Origin: Arthrobacter sp. QXT-31
Lineage (GTDB): Bacteria > Actinomycetota > Actinomycetes > Actinomycetales > Micrococcaceae
Direction: 5' to 3'
Assembly: GCF_001969265.1 (NCBI RefSeq)
Contig: NZ_CP019304.1
Span: forward strand, 3,224,001-3,288,000
Length of the DNA: 64,000 nt
The notes under the pieces are model-generated. The model had not been told where the DNA came from and did no database searches. It saw only the letters and a list, made by a program, of their open reading frames with translations. Below are positions 48,582 through 56,339 of the stretch, piece by piece. Within the stretch, counting starts at the first letter, position 1. The number at the start of each line of letters is the position of its first letter. The translations under genes were made by a program, and so were the position numbers.

Positions 48582-49222
48582 CTACGTGTTTTTGACGTGG
48601 TCTTTGGCGTCGGTGGCGGTTGCTTTGACGTCGGAGGCGGCGGTTTGGCCTTCTTCCTTGACGTGCTGGGCGGCGTCGGTGGCGGTGGCCTTGACGTTTT
48701 CGACGGCTTCCTGGGCGGGTTCCTTCCAGCCCTGGGCCATGTCCTTGGCGGTTTCGGTCAGTTGGGTGGTGACCGGTTCGGCCGCGGTCTTGAGCTTGTC
48801 GGCGGCTTCGCGTTCCTTCTCGCTGGGCGGGATCAGGGAGGAGACGAGCAGTCCGGCGCCGAAGGCGATGAGCCCGGCGGCCAGGGGGTTGCCCTGGGTT
48901 TTCGCGGCGACCTGGCGGGGTGCGTCGGCGATCGCTTCGCCGGCGCCGTGGAGGGCGTTGCCTGCGGCGTCGGTGGCCTGGTGGACTCCGCCGCCGGTGG
49001 TGTGGGCGGCGGAGTGGATGCTGCCGGAGGCGCTGTGGGTGGCGTGTTCTGCGGTGCCCATGACTTTCTCCTTTACTCCGAAGACGGCGTCGCGGACCTT
49101 GCTGGTTGGCGGTGGACGATGTTGGAGGGGGTGACCTTGTCGGCGACCGCGTCCACGTTGGTGCCGAGGCGGGCGCGGGTGGCTTCGATGTCGGCGCGGA
49201 TGGCGTCCGGGTTCTCACTCAT
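48582..49222 (-). pseudogene. DUF3618 membrane protein broken by one frameshift near 49103
   Basis: ATG 49222 overlaps the holin-like gene stop (ATGA). The first frame reads SENPDAIRADIEATRARLGT then NVDAVADKVTPSNIVHRQP, the DUF3618 opening, but stops at 49073. One base away the frame reads KVRDAVFGVKEKVMGTAEH, continues through VAAKTQGNPLAAGLIAFGAG and LLVSSLIPPSEKEREAA, and ends at 48582. Loss of one A (CAAACC to CAACC) explains it. The second part also has its own AAAGGAGA ribosome site before ATG 49061 and could be translated separately as 159 residues. Confidence 0.75.
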
Positions 49223-49650
49223 CGGTGGTCTCCGTTCGGTTTGAGGGTGGGCGGGATTTCCTTGGCGGTTTCGACGGTCTGGGGCATGCCCTTGATGGCT
49301 TTGAGTTCCTTGCGTCCGACGGAGGCCAGGATCGCGGCGATGATGCCCCAGATCACGGCGACGACGACGGCGGACCAGCCCAGTCCCATTAGCTCGCCGA
49401 GGGCGTACCAGAGGGCGATGGAGAGGAACAGGAGCACGAAGTGCCCGGCGACGCCGGCGCCGGCGAGCATGCCGCCGCCCTTGCCGGCGCGGGTGCCGGA
49501 CTGTTTGAGTTCGGCTTTGGCGAGTTCGATTTCCTGCCGGATCAGGGTGGACAGGTCCCGGGTGACCTCACCGAGGAGGTCGCCCAGGGACGTGGTGTCG
49601 GCCTTCGCGTGCGCGGCCGTTGGCGGTGTATCGGGTATCTGGCTGCTCAC
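49219..49650 (-). CDS. Holin-superfamily III (DUF1469-like) membrane protein
   Basis: The 143-residue protein has SLGDLLGEVTRDLSTLIRQE then IELAKAELKQSGTRAGKGGG, followed by two helices (AGVAGHFVLLFLSIALWYAL and GWSAVVVAVIWGIIAAILAS) and AIKGMPQTVETAKEIPPTLK. This is the 'phage holin family' pattern, which in actinobacteria is a chromosomal envelope protein, not a phage lysis gene, and is usually linked to DUF3618 proteins. The gene overlaps both neighbours by four bases, so the three form one operon. Confidence 0.82.
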   Translation of the reverse strand: MSSQIPDTPPTAAHAKADTTSLGDLLGEVTRDLSTLIRQEIELAKAELKQSGTRAGKGGGMLAGAGVAGHFVLLFLSIALWYALGELMGLGWSAVVVAVIWGIIAAILASVGRKELKAIKGMPQTVETAKEIPPTLKPNGDHR

Positions 49651-50531
49651 AGGGGACGACCTCCACCCTCGGTGTACGGGTCCTCGGGATCGCGCAGCGG
49701 AACGCCGGCTGAACCCGGAGCGTCAAATCCGGGGCGTGCGGGCTCGCCATACACCGTCTCCGCGTAGCTCGTCGGGGTTGCCTGCGGTGCGTCATACAGG
49801 GGAGCGGCCGGTGAAGTCAGGCTGCTTTCCGTGACGGGCGGCTGGACGGGGTACCGCGGGACGGTCCCGGTGTAAGCAACTCCGGTGCCGGTTTCGGGGG
49901 CGCCGGCCTGCAGGCTGCGGCCCAGGCGTCCGGCGAGTAGGCCAGCGCCTGCCGCGAGGAGCAGGAAGGTGCCGGGGCGCTGGCGGGCGAAGGACTTGAC
50001 CTCATCCAGGAGCGAGCCCGGGTCCCGGTTGTCCAGCCAGGACGCGACGGATTCGGAGCGGTCGGCGGCCTGCCGGATCAGGTCCGAGGCCACGCCCTGC
50101 TGGTCCGGTGCCTCGGCCATGGTGCGCAGCTGCGAGGAGATGCTGCGGATGCCTTCGGCGGCCTTCGTCTGCTGGGTGCCGGCCTGGCTGGTCAAGTCAG
50201 ACTTTGCCTGGTGCAGCAGGTCCCGGGCGCTGTTCTTGGCCTCGTAGGCGACGTTCTTCGCCTCGGACTTGGCCGTCTCGGCCACGTTCTGGGCTGCCCC
50301 GGCAGCGTGGCCCGCCACGTGGGCGGCCTCGTCCTTGGCCACATCCTTCTTGGAAGCATCGTCCTGGTAGGCCGTGGCGGAGCCGCTTGTGCCGTAGCCG
50401 GCACTGCCCGCGCCCGTGGCGTTGTAGCCGGTGGTGCCCGTTCCAGTTGTGCCGTAGCCCGTGGTGCCCGAACCGGTCGTGCCCGGGCCCGTGTTCTCCA
50501 CGTCGGTGCCGAATGGGTTCTCGGTCATCAT
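49647..50531 (-). CDS. YtxH/envelope-stress type protein with GTTGx repeats
   Basis: The product of about 294 residues starts at ATG 50531 (or 50528). It has a repeat tract of GTTGS/GTTGY units (residues 17-51), an amphipathic Ala-rich helical region (AAHVAGHAAGAAQNVAETAK, LLHQAKSDLTSQAGTQQTKA), one membrane helix (FLLLAAGAGLLAGRL) and a Pro/Thr/Tyr-rich tail. It resembles Arthrobacter proteins named after YtxH and dehydrin-like helices. It heads the operon with the holin-like and DUF3618 genes. The start region follows the AT-rich motif at 50.6 kb. Confidence 0.75.
   Translation of the reverse strand: MMTENPFGTDVENTGPGTTGSGTTGYGTTGTGTTGYNATGAGSAGYGTSGSATAYQDDASKKDVAKDEAAHVAGHAAGAAQNVAETAKSEAKNVAYEAKNSARDLLHQAKSDLTSQAGTQQTKAAEGIRSISSQLRTMAEAPDQQGVASDLIRQAADRSESVASWLDNRDPGSLLDEVKSFARQRPGTFLLLAAGAGLLAGRLGRSLQAGAPETGTGVAYTGTVPRYPVQPPVTESSLTSPAAPLYDAPQATPTSYAETVYGEPARPGFDAPGSAGVPLRDPEDPYTEGGGRPL
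50379..50483 (-). repeat. Seven imperfect 15-bp units encoding GTTGx
   Basis: Residues 17-51 of the protein consist of GTTGS, GTTGY, GTTGT, GTTGY, NATGA, GSAGY and GTSGS. The repeat tract is a likely site of length variation. Confidence 0.75.
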
Positions 50532-50582
50532 TGCTCTCTTTCCTTTGAGGGTTAGCTGCTGCTGATGAACCAGCACGCAGCA

Positions 50583-50614
50583 ATAGTAAGCATGATTACG
50601 ATCTAATAGTAAGT
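50583..50614. promoter_or_regulatory. AT-rich motif shared with 34.5 kb, at a divergent promoter
   Basis: ATAGTAAG occurs twice here, 23 bases apart, and the first copy continues CATGATTACGATCTA. The site at 34453 matches over 16 bases and then at ATCTAA and AAGT. It lies between the operon start at 50531 and the GlsB-like gene. Confidence 0.55.
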
Positions 50615-50669
50615 AGACTTCCTACACCATCTCAGAACTTGTCATGTGCAAGTAGGAAGGCTATGGATC

Positions 50670-50945
50670 ATGATTGGATTTATCGTCGCCGGTCTCGTTA
50701 TCGGGGCCCTTGCCCGCCTCATCAAACCGGGAAGGCAGAATCTCGGGATCGTCGCCACGCTGCTCTTGGGGCTGGCGGGGTCCGTTATCGGTGGAGTTGT
50801 GGCCAGCTTGCTCGGTACTGGCGACATCTTTGAGTTGAATGTCCTCGGCTTCATCGTTGCTGTTGTTGCGGCCGTTGCCCTCATTGGTGTCGCGGAGTCG
50901 ATGGTAGGCCGCCGTCGTCGCGGGACACGCACCCGTCGCCTCTGA
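50670..50945 (+). CDS. GlsB/YeaQ/YmgE-family stress membrane protein
   Basis: From ATG 50670 the 91-residue protein has two to three helices: MIGFIVAGLVIGALARLIKP, then LGIVATLLLGLAGSVIGGVV and LNVLGFIVAVVAAVALIGVA, and a basic Arg-rich tail. The GxIIGxLARLIxPG start is the hallmark of this family, found widely in stress regulons. AGGAAGG precedes the start. It is divergent from the YtxH-type operon, and a shared motif lies between them. Confidence 0.88.
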   Translation: MIGFIVAGLVIGALARLIKPGRQNLGIVATLLLGLAGSVIGGVVASLLGTGDIFELNVLGFIVAVVAAVALIGVAESMVGRRRRGTRTRRL

Positions 50946-50961
50946 CGGTTACCGTCGCTCC

Positions 50962-51012
50962 CGCTTCCATACCTAGTGCGTGCACTTCGTGCCTGCACTA
51001 GGTATGGAAGCG
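50962..51012 (+). terminator. Long hairpin terminator after the GlsB-like gene
   Basis: CGCTTCCATACCTAGTGC pairs perfectly over 18 bases with GCACTAGGTATGGAAGCG around a 15-base loop. It starts 17 bases after the stop. There is no T tract. Confidence 0.75.
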
Positions 51013-51160
51013 TTGGCCAGGCGGCGACGGGATGTGATGGAGCGTTGGCCAGCCAGGAGGCGACGGGATGTGATGGAGCGTTGGCGAAAAGGCGGCAGGA
51101 TCTGATGGGGCGTTGGGGGAAAGGCGGCAGGATCTGATGGGGCGTTGGGGCGTTGGGGCG
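51011..51160 (+). repeat. Tandem array of about 32-36 bp GCGTTGG-GGCGGCAGGATGTGATGG units
   Basis: At least four units are seen: GCGTTGGCC-AGG-CGGCGACGGGATGTGATGGA, then two with GGATGTGATGGAGCGTTGG and GGATCTGATGGGGCGTTGG. The repeated words are GGATGTGATGG/GGATCTGATGG and GCGTTGG. Words of the same kind (GGATGTGAGGGAGCGTTT on one strand) occur at 40.3 kb. The array lies directly upstream of selO, 24 bases before its ATG. Confidence 0.8.
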
Positions 51161-51183
51161 GGCAGCGAACGTATGCTTGAAAG

Positions 51184-52644
51184 ATGAGCGCTTCAGCCGC
51201 ATCAACCGTTACCTTTGAAAGCCGCTTCGCCACTGAGCTTGCCGAAATGGGCATTCCCTGGAAGGCCGAGGAGGTCCCCAGCCCCCGGCTGCTGGTCCTG
51301 AATGAGCCGCTGGCCGCGGAACTGGGTTTTGATCCGGCTTTCCTCAGCAGCCCCGAAGGGCTTCCGCTGCTGATCGGCAATGCAGTGCCCGACGGCGCCA
51401 CTCCCGTTGCGCAGGCATACTCCGGCCACCAGTTTGGCTGGTTTGCGCCGAGGCTGGGTGATGGCCGTGCGCTCCTGCTCGGTGAGATTGCCGGCGTCGA
51501 CGGCCGCCTCCGTGACATCCACCTGAAGGGTTCCGGCCGCACACCGTTCGCCCGGGGTGGCGACGGCTTGGCCGTCGTCGGGCCGATGCTGCGCGAATAC
51601 ATCGTCAGCGAAGCGATGCACGCGCTGGGCATTCCCACGACCCGGTCGCTCGCCGTCGTGGCCACTGACCGTCCTGTCCAGCGGGAAACCGTGCTGCCGG
51701 GAGCGGTCCTGACGCGCATCGCGGGCAGCCATCTGCGGGTGGGAAGTTTCCAGTACGCCCGGGCGACCGGTGACGGCGCTCTCCTCCGCCGCCTTGCCGA
51801 CCACGCGATTGCCCGCCACTATCCGGACGCCGCGGAGGCGGGCAACCCATATCTGGCACTGTTCGATGCGGTGATCGGGGCCCAGGCTTCGCTGGTGGCC
51901 CAGTGGATGCTGGTGGGCTTCATCCACGGCGTGATGAACACGGACAACATGGCCGTCTCGGGCGAGACCATCGACTACGGCCCCTGCGCCTTCATGGACG
52001 CCTTCGACCCCGCCACCGTCTACAGCTCCATCGACGAGACCGGCCGTTACGCCTATGCGAACCAGCCCCTCATCGCAGAGTGGAACCTTGCGCGCCTGGC
52101 GGAGGCGATGCTGCCGCTGTTCGACGACGACGAGGAGCGCGCCGTCGAGCGCGCCCAGGAGTCGCTGGGGGCATTCCGCCAGCAGTACAGTGCCGCCTGG
52201 TTCGCGGGCATGAAGGCGAAGCTCGGGTTGGACACTGTGGCCGATGACGATGCTTCGCCTCTGACTGACGAACTGCTCGGGCTTCTGCGGGAGGGGCGGG
52301 TCGACTACACGTCGTTCTTCCGGCAGCTTGGAAGCGCGGCCCGCGGCAAGGTCGGGCCCGCACGGAGCATGTTCTTAGAGCTAGAGGCATTCGATGCCTG
52401 GGCAGAACGCTGGCGGGCACTCAACCCGGATGCGGACGCCATGGACCGGATCAACCCTGCCTATGTTCCCCGCAACCACCTCGTTGAGGAAGCACTCGGC
52501 TCTGCGACCGAAGGTGACCTTGGGCCGCTCCAGCGGCTGCTCGAAGCGGTGACGGATCCCTATAACGAGCGTCCCGGCGTCGAACGCTATGCGGAGGGCG
52601 CGCCGGAAAGCTTTGGTCCCTACCGGACCTTCTGCGGTACCTGA
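51184..52644 (+). CDS. selO: SelO/YdiU protein adenylyltransferase
   Basis: SelO is a pseudokinase-fold enzyme that transfers AMP to Ser, Thr or Tyr of proteins in redox control. The 486-residue product has the family signatures [58 protein letters not shown] and [20 protein letters not shown] with the catalytic Asn and Asp. The C-terminus ends YRTFCGT; the Cys there is the bacterial counterpart of the selenocysteine region in animal SelO, and the normal SSC/CGT ending is present. The ATG lies just after a tandem repeat array. Confidence 0.95.
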   Translation: MSASAASTVTFESRFATELAEMGIPWKAEEVPSPRLLVLNEPLAAELGFDPAFLSSPEGLPLLIGNAVPDGATPVAQAYSGHQFGWFAPRLGDGRALLLGEIAGVDGRLRDIHLKGSGRTPFARGGDGLAVVGPMLREYIVSEAMHALGIPTTRSLAVVATDRPVQRETVLPGAVLTRIAGSHLRVGSFQYARATGDGALLRRLADHAIARHYPDAAEAGNPYLALFDAVIGAQASLVAQWMLVGFIHGVMNTDNMAVSGETIDYGPCAFMDAFDPATVYSSIDETGRYAYANQPLIAEWNLARLAEAMLPLFDDDEERAVERAQESLGAFRQQYSAAWFAGMKAKLGLDTVADDDASPLTDELLGLLREGRVDYTSFFRQLGSAARGKVGPARSMFLELEAFDAWAERWRALNPDADAMDRINPAYVPRNHLVEEALGSATEGDLGPLQRLLEAVTDPYNERPGVERYAEGAPESFGPYRTFCGT

Positions 52645-52674
52645 GCCGCCTGGCGCCTGGCCAGGTGGAGCAAC

Positions 52675-52830
52675 CTAGCTGACGCCGGGGTGCACCAGGG
52701 TGTCCGTCTCCAGTTCGCTCGCCGGTGCGTCGGCCAGTCCCGCGGGCGTGAGATCCAGGTCGTCCAGAGCGACCACGCCTGCGGTCGGGGCGGCGTTCAA
52801 CCCGGCACCCGGGGCAATGTTGTTAGTCAT
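52675..52830 (-). CDS. 51-residue acidic peptide of unknown function
   Basis: ATG 52830 follows AGGAG by six bases. The peptide reads MTNNIAPGAGLNAAPTAGVV, then ALDDLDLTPAGLADAPASEL and ETDTLVHPGVS. It has no Cys, no hydrophobic signal and a net negative charge. The LDDLDL run recalls leader peptides of ribosomal peptides, but no modifying enzyme is nearby. It is convergent with selO. I do not recognise a family. Confidence 0.6.
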   Translation of the reverse strand: MTNNIAPGAGLNAAPTAGVVALDDLDLTPAGLADAPASELETDTLVHPGVS

Positions 52831-53035
52831 GGTTCTCCTGAAGTAAGCGGGACGTGCATTGTGTGCTGTCTCGCTATTTTCCTTGGAACTGGCGCGCGCG
52901 CCAAAATTGCGCAGAGCCGGAAAATGCTGTAGCCAGCTGCCGCCTCACCCGCCCCTGGCCCCGGAAGTGAGGTTACTGACGACGGCGGCAGCCCCCTCAT
53001 GCGCATGCAAGCGCCGTGTGTTTTATGACGGTCGG

Positions 53036-53749
53036 TTACACGTCGCCGCCGCCGATAATGTCCTCGGCGAGCTGGTGTAGCGGTTCGTTCCGGCGTCTGG
53101 AGGCACTGATGAGCGTGGCGAGTGCCTGGCCGCGGCTGACATGGAGCCGTTCCATGACGATTCCGCTGGCTGTGCCGATGGCATCGCGGGCGCCGAGGGC
53201 GCCGATGAGCCCGTCACTGAGGTGCTGTGCCGTGTCGCGGGCCTGGGTATTGGCAAGCATGAGGGCAGCAGGGCGGGCCAGCAGTTCAAGCAGGCGGACG
53301 GCCTTGGAATCGAAGCCGTTCGGAACGGACGAGTAGACCTTCAGCGCACCGATGGCGCCGTCCGGAGTGGATAGCGGAGTGCTGATCACCGAGCGCACAG
53401 GCAGGCTGGCGATGGCGCGGCTCCAAGCGGGCCACCGGTGGTCGGTCCGGGTGTCCTCCACGGTCACGGTTGTCTGCTGGGCCCAGGCGGTCAGGCATGG
53501 CCCCTGCCGGAGGTCGTACTGGAGCTGGTCTGCCTGCAGGATGTCGGGGTCGGTTGAGGCCGTGCTGGTGCGCCGGCCTCGTGTATCCATCAGGCTGACT
53601 CCCGCCCCCAACGTTCCCGGGATGGCCTCTTTCAGGGCCTGGGCCAGCGCCGAAATGGCTTCGTCGACAGTTTCGTGGGTCAGCAGGAGGTCGGCGATCC
53701 TGGCGGTGAGAGCTGCCAGTTCATCGGCGAGGGGCAGGTTGGCTTGCAT
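53036..53749 (-). CDS. GAF-ANTAR RNA-binding regulator
   Basis: From ATG 53749 the product is 237 residues. The GAF domain has LQYDLRQGPCLTAWAQQTTV and SVISTPLSTPDGAIGALKVY. The ANTAR domain has LGARDAIGTASGIVMERLHV then ATLISASRRRNEPLHQLAED. It is closely similar to the frameshifted gene at 46.5-47.2 kb in both domains and shows how that gene should read. The ATG lacks a strong ribosome site, and an upstream frame to 54184 is not coding-like. It is divergent from the ArsR-type gene. Confidence 0.85.
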   Translation of the reverse strand: MQANLPLADELAALTARIADLLLTHETVDEAISALAQALKEAIPGTLGAGVSLMDTRGRRTSTASTDPDILQADQLQYDLRQGPCLTAWAQQTTVTVEDTRTDHRWPAWSRAIASLPVRSVISTPLSTPDGAIGALKVYSSVPNGFDSKAVRLLELLARPAALMLANTQARDTAQHLSDGLIGALGARDAIGTASGIVMERLHVSRGQALATLISASRRRNEPLHQLAEDIIGGGDV

Positions 53750-54097
53750 CAGGACCTGGCCAACATGTGGCGGGCTGGCCCGCAGGGGCCCGGCCGGCTG
53801 CGGGGGCGGGTTCCGGTCCTTCCAGGAGTGGCTGGTGAGACAGGCATGGGTGTTCGTTCCTTTCCTGGGCCAGCAGGGTGCCGCGCCGTCCCGGGTGGCA
53901 GACTGCCGTATGTTGAAAACGATTAAGGCAATTATTTCAGCGCAGTGCGTCCGCCGGGAGGGGTATTGGCCCTTGCATGACAACGAATTCAGCGTGGTAA
54001 TGCCGCAGTGGAAATGCCAATTCCATTGCGCTGGCGAGGGTTTTGTGGGGAGATAATCGGTAAAGAACATGTGTGTTTCTGTCAGATTGGGGCAGCT
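53750..54097. other. Divergent promoter region between GAF-ANTAR and ArsR-ANTAR genes
   Basis: No gene is supported here. The middle, around 53.92 kb, is A+T rich (GAAAACGATTAAGGCAATTA) and probably carries promoters. An inverted repeat TGGAA...TTCCA occurs near 54.01 kb and may be an operator for the ArsR-type protein. Confidence 0.45.
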
Positions 54098-54673
54098 GTG
54101 ACGGAACGTGCAGGACTCGGGGAACGGGTCGCGGCTGGTGACGCGGAACTGTTCAAGGCGCTGGCGCACCCTGCCAGGGTCCATGTGCTTGCGGTGCTCG
54201 CGTCCGGCCCTGCCAGCGTGGCGGAATTGTGTTCAGCCACAGGACTGAAGCCATCGCATCTTGCCGGTCATCTCGCTCAGTTGCGTGCCCAGCACCTTGT
54301 GAGTGGACGCCGGACAGGCGGGCGCCTGCAATACTGGCTGTCCGTTCCCGAGATCGCGGATCTGCTGCTTGTTGCCGAGTCCGTGCTGCGCGCCCGGGCC
54401 GCCGCGGACGCGGGCGGCCTGGCCCGCATCAGAGAGTCGCAGGCAGTGTCGGGTGGCTTGGAGGCGGCCGTCCTGACCGACCAGTCCGCGGCTGTACTGG
54501 AGGAATCGCTGGGAAGGCGCGCGCTGGTAACTGACGCTGTCCGGACCGTCAGTGCAAGAACCGGCCGCACCACCGAGCAGGTCCTGGCCGGATTCCTGAC
54601 TGAGGCGCGGGAGCGCAGCCTCACGCTGGCCGAGGTGTCCGGCGAGGCGGTTGCGGACTCCGGCGCCCGCTGA
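54098..54673 (+). CDS. ArsR-type HTH protein with ANTAR-like C-terminus
   Basis: From GTG 54098 the product is 191 residues. Residues 1-95 are a winged-helix ArsR domain: FKALAHPARVHVLAVLASGP, SVAELCSATGLKPSHLAGHL and RRTGGRLQYWLS. Metal-binding Cys of classical ArsR proteins is not evident, apart from ELCSATG. The C-terminal 65 residues have the spacing of an ANTAR domain (GRRALVTDAVRTVSARTGRT then LTEARERSLTLAEVSGEAV). If real, it joins DNA and RNA binding in one protein. The neighbouring gene is a true ANTAR protein. Confidence 0.75.
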   Translation: MTERAGLGERVAAGDAELFKALAHPARVHVLAVLASGPASVAELCSATGLKPSHLAGHLAQLRAQHLVSGRRTGGRLQYWLSVPEIADLLLVAESVLRARAAADAGGLARIRESQAVSGGLEAAVLTDQSAAVLEESLGRRALVTDAVRTVSARTGRTTEQVLAGFLTEARERSLTLAEVSGEAVADSGAR

Positions 54674-54738
54674 GCCTGTCGTAGCCCGAAGTTGAGCCTG
54701 CCGACACCCGAAGTTGAGCCTGTCCAAACCGGCTTGGA
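54672..54738. repeat. Three tandem 22-bp units (TGAGCCTGTCGTAGCCCGAAGT type)
   Basis: TGAGCCTG occurs at 54672, 54694 and 54716, with the middle CCCGAAGT also repeated. Short words of this TGAGCCTGTC type are common between genes in many actinobacteria. The following stretch to 55054 shows no gene; it includes an AT-rich tract near 54.84 kb. Confidence 0.6.
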
Positions 54739-55054
54739 GGCCCCACCCGGGCGCATGTCCGACAGGTCTCGATTTGGGCACTAAGGGTTTGGGCTATTGA
54801 CGGCAAAGGCGGCCCTCGGCGAGACTCGTAATTGAGGAATTGATGAATTTATGGTTTTTTCAATCCTCTTCTTTGGGGGCCCTCTGCTCCGGCGGGGCAG
54901 AGGGATCAAGCGTCGCGGGGCAGGTGAGACCTTTCACTGCCCGGGGGCCGCGAAATAGGCGGAAAGGGGCCGGAACAGCGTGGTTCCGACTCCTTTCCGG
55001 TTCCGCCCCCGGCATGGCGCCGCACCAAACTGCGCGAACACGGAGCTGCCGGAA

Positions 55055-55432
55055 CTACGGCATTTCGAAGAGGCTCAGAATGTTGCCTTCGCTGTCCAGG
55101 AACCAAGCCGCCTTGCCGGCATCCGAGCTGGCGATGCCGTTCTCGGTCTTCAAGCCGGGGAGATCGTAGTCCTCGAAGACGACGCCGCGGCTCCGCAGTT
55201 CCTGCACGTCACGCTCGACGTTGTCCGTGACCCACCCCATCTGGGTGTTCTTCGCAGTGCCCGCGTTGTCTGTTCGGTACAGCAGGAACCTGGTTCCGTT
55301 GCCGCACTGGTACATCACGTCGTCGTCCCCGGGTGCCAGGGGTTCCAGTCCCAGCTTGTCCCGGTAAAACTCCTTCGCCCTGGCAATGTCCTTCGCCGGA
55401 AGGACAGCTGCGACTGGTGTGTCTTTGAGCAT
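55055..55432 (-). CDS. VOC-superfamily protein
   Basis: The 125-residue protein begins MLKDTPVAAVLPAKDIARAK and has the VOC pairs FYRDKLGLEPL, RFLLYRTDNAGTAKNT, VERDVQELRSRGVVFEDYDL and AAWFLDSEGNILSLFEMP. GAGGAG precedes the ATG. The DYDLPGLKTENGIA segment and the final WFLDSEGNIL are close to the protein at 9.6 kb, so they are paralogues. Metal ligands of glyoxalases (His, Glu) are only partly present; substrate unknown. Confidence 0.82.
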   Translation of the reverse strand: MLKDTPVAAVLPAKDIARAKEFYRDKLGLEPLAPGDDDVMYQCGNGTRFLLYRTDNAGTAKNTQMGWVTDNVERDVQELRSRGVVFEDYDLPGLKTENGIASSDAGKAAWFLDSEGNILSLFEMP

Positions 55433-55736
55433 GACAGTTCACTCCTCGTTGAGTTGATGGCGTTGGTCCCCGGTCAGTTCCGGGAACGGGTCGGCTCCGG
55501 GAGCGGACTGGCCGTCCTTGCCCGGGCCGCGTGGCCGCCCGTTTCGCCGACAGCCGGGGCGGCCGCCTGGGACCCTGCGGCGCCCTGCCAGCTCACCGGC
55601 GCGAGTGTCCCCGAAGTTTTATGGGGACATTATGGAGCCGATGTCCCGCCTGCGCATACAGGGCGCGGAAACAGAAAGGAACGACGCCGGCCGGCTGGCT
55701 GGCGCTGTTGCCGGAACCCCGTGCTGCGGTGCGCCG
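55433..55736. other. Gene-free stretch
   Basis: No convincing reading frame is seen. The only notable feature is a short repeat CCCCGAAGTTTTATGGGGAC at about 55.61 kb (CCCC/GGGG arms around GAAGTTTTAT), which could be a weak hairpin. Confidence 0.4.
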
Positions 55737-56138
55737 TCAGGCCCGTGGTTCGAGGCCGTGGGCCGTCAGCGGACCGACGGGGCACAGCTCGTTGACCGCC
55801 TCTGTGAGCTGCCGCGGGCGGAAAGGCTTGATCAGGTAGGCGGCGGCTCCCGACGCCATGCCGGCCCATTCGTCGTCGAGCTCCGCCCGGGCCGTGATGA
55901 ACAGCATCGGTGCCTCGGAGCGGGCGCGGATGTGCTGCGCCACCGCCAGTCCGTCCATGTCCGGCAGGTTCAGGTCCAGCGTCACCAGGACGGGATGGTG
56001 TTCCCACGCAGCGGCCACCCCGTCAGCGCCGTTGCCCACCGCGTGAACGTCAAATCCGATCCGCGCCAGGATCAGAGTGACCAGATCTTGAATGTCCTGG
56101 TCATCCTCGATGACCAGGCAAAGCCCCCGTGTACCCAA
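55737..56138 (-). CDS. Receiver-only response regulator
   Basis: The product from TTG 56138 (GGGGGG upstream) is about 133 residues: one receiver domain with acidic pair EDDQDI, phospho-acceptor Asp in VLVTLDLNLPDMDG, the conserved Thr in MLFITARAE and Lys in YLIKPFRPRQL. There is no output domain, so it probably acts by protein contact or as a phosphate relay. The start is uncertain; frames to 56294 exist. No histidine kinase is adjacent, though a soluble kinase lies at 24.8 kb. Confidence 0.75.
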   Translation of the reverse strand: MGTRGLCLVIEDDQDIQDLVTLILARIGFDVHAVGNGADGVAAAWEHHPVLVTLDLNLPDMDGLAVAQHIRARSEAPMLFITARAELDDEWAGMASGAAAYLIKPFRPRQLTEAVNELCPVGPLTAHGLEPRA

Positions 56139-56213
56139 CGTGCCCCCCGGCCTGTAGTAGGTGTGCCCAGTGTAAGGCGGGAACCTCAAGACGGGAGGGG
56201 CCGGGGCGCGAAA

Positions 56214-56248
56214 AAGCCCCGCACCATTGTGAAGGCGGTGCGGGGCTT
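56214..56248 (-). terminator. Intrinsic terminator for the 56.3-57.0 kb operon
   Basis: On the minus strand AAGCCCCGCACC pairs with GGTGCGGGGCTT and is followed by TTTCG, giving the usual stem plus T tract. It is about 90 bases after the zinc-ribbon-like gene and before the response regulator gene. Confidence 0.8.
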
Positions 56249-56339
56249 CCCGGGGACGACCATCCGCATGGGGGAATAGGATGGGGCCCCGCACAAAGTT
56301 ACCCGGGCGTAAGTTTGTACTTCAAATGTACGATTCCCG

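Noticed and set aside
49219..49650. Prophage remnant suggested by a holin-family protein
   Set aside because: No other phage gene is nearby, and in actinobacteria this family is a normal chromosomal partner of DUF3618 proteins.
51011..51160. CRISPR-like array before selO
   Set aside because: Units are adjacent and similar throughout with no unique spacers, so this is an ordinary tandem repeat.
52675..52830. Lanthipeptide or lasso precursor
   Set aside because: The peptide has no Cys and no modification enzyme or transporter gene lies nearby.
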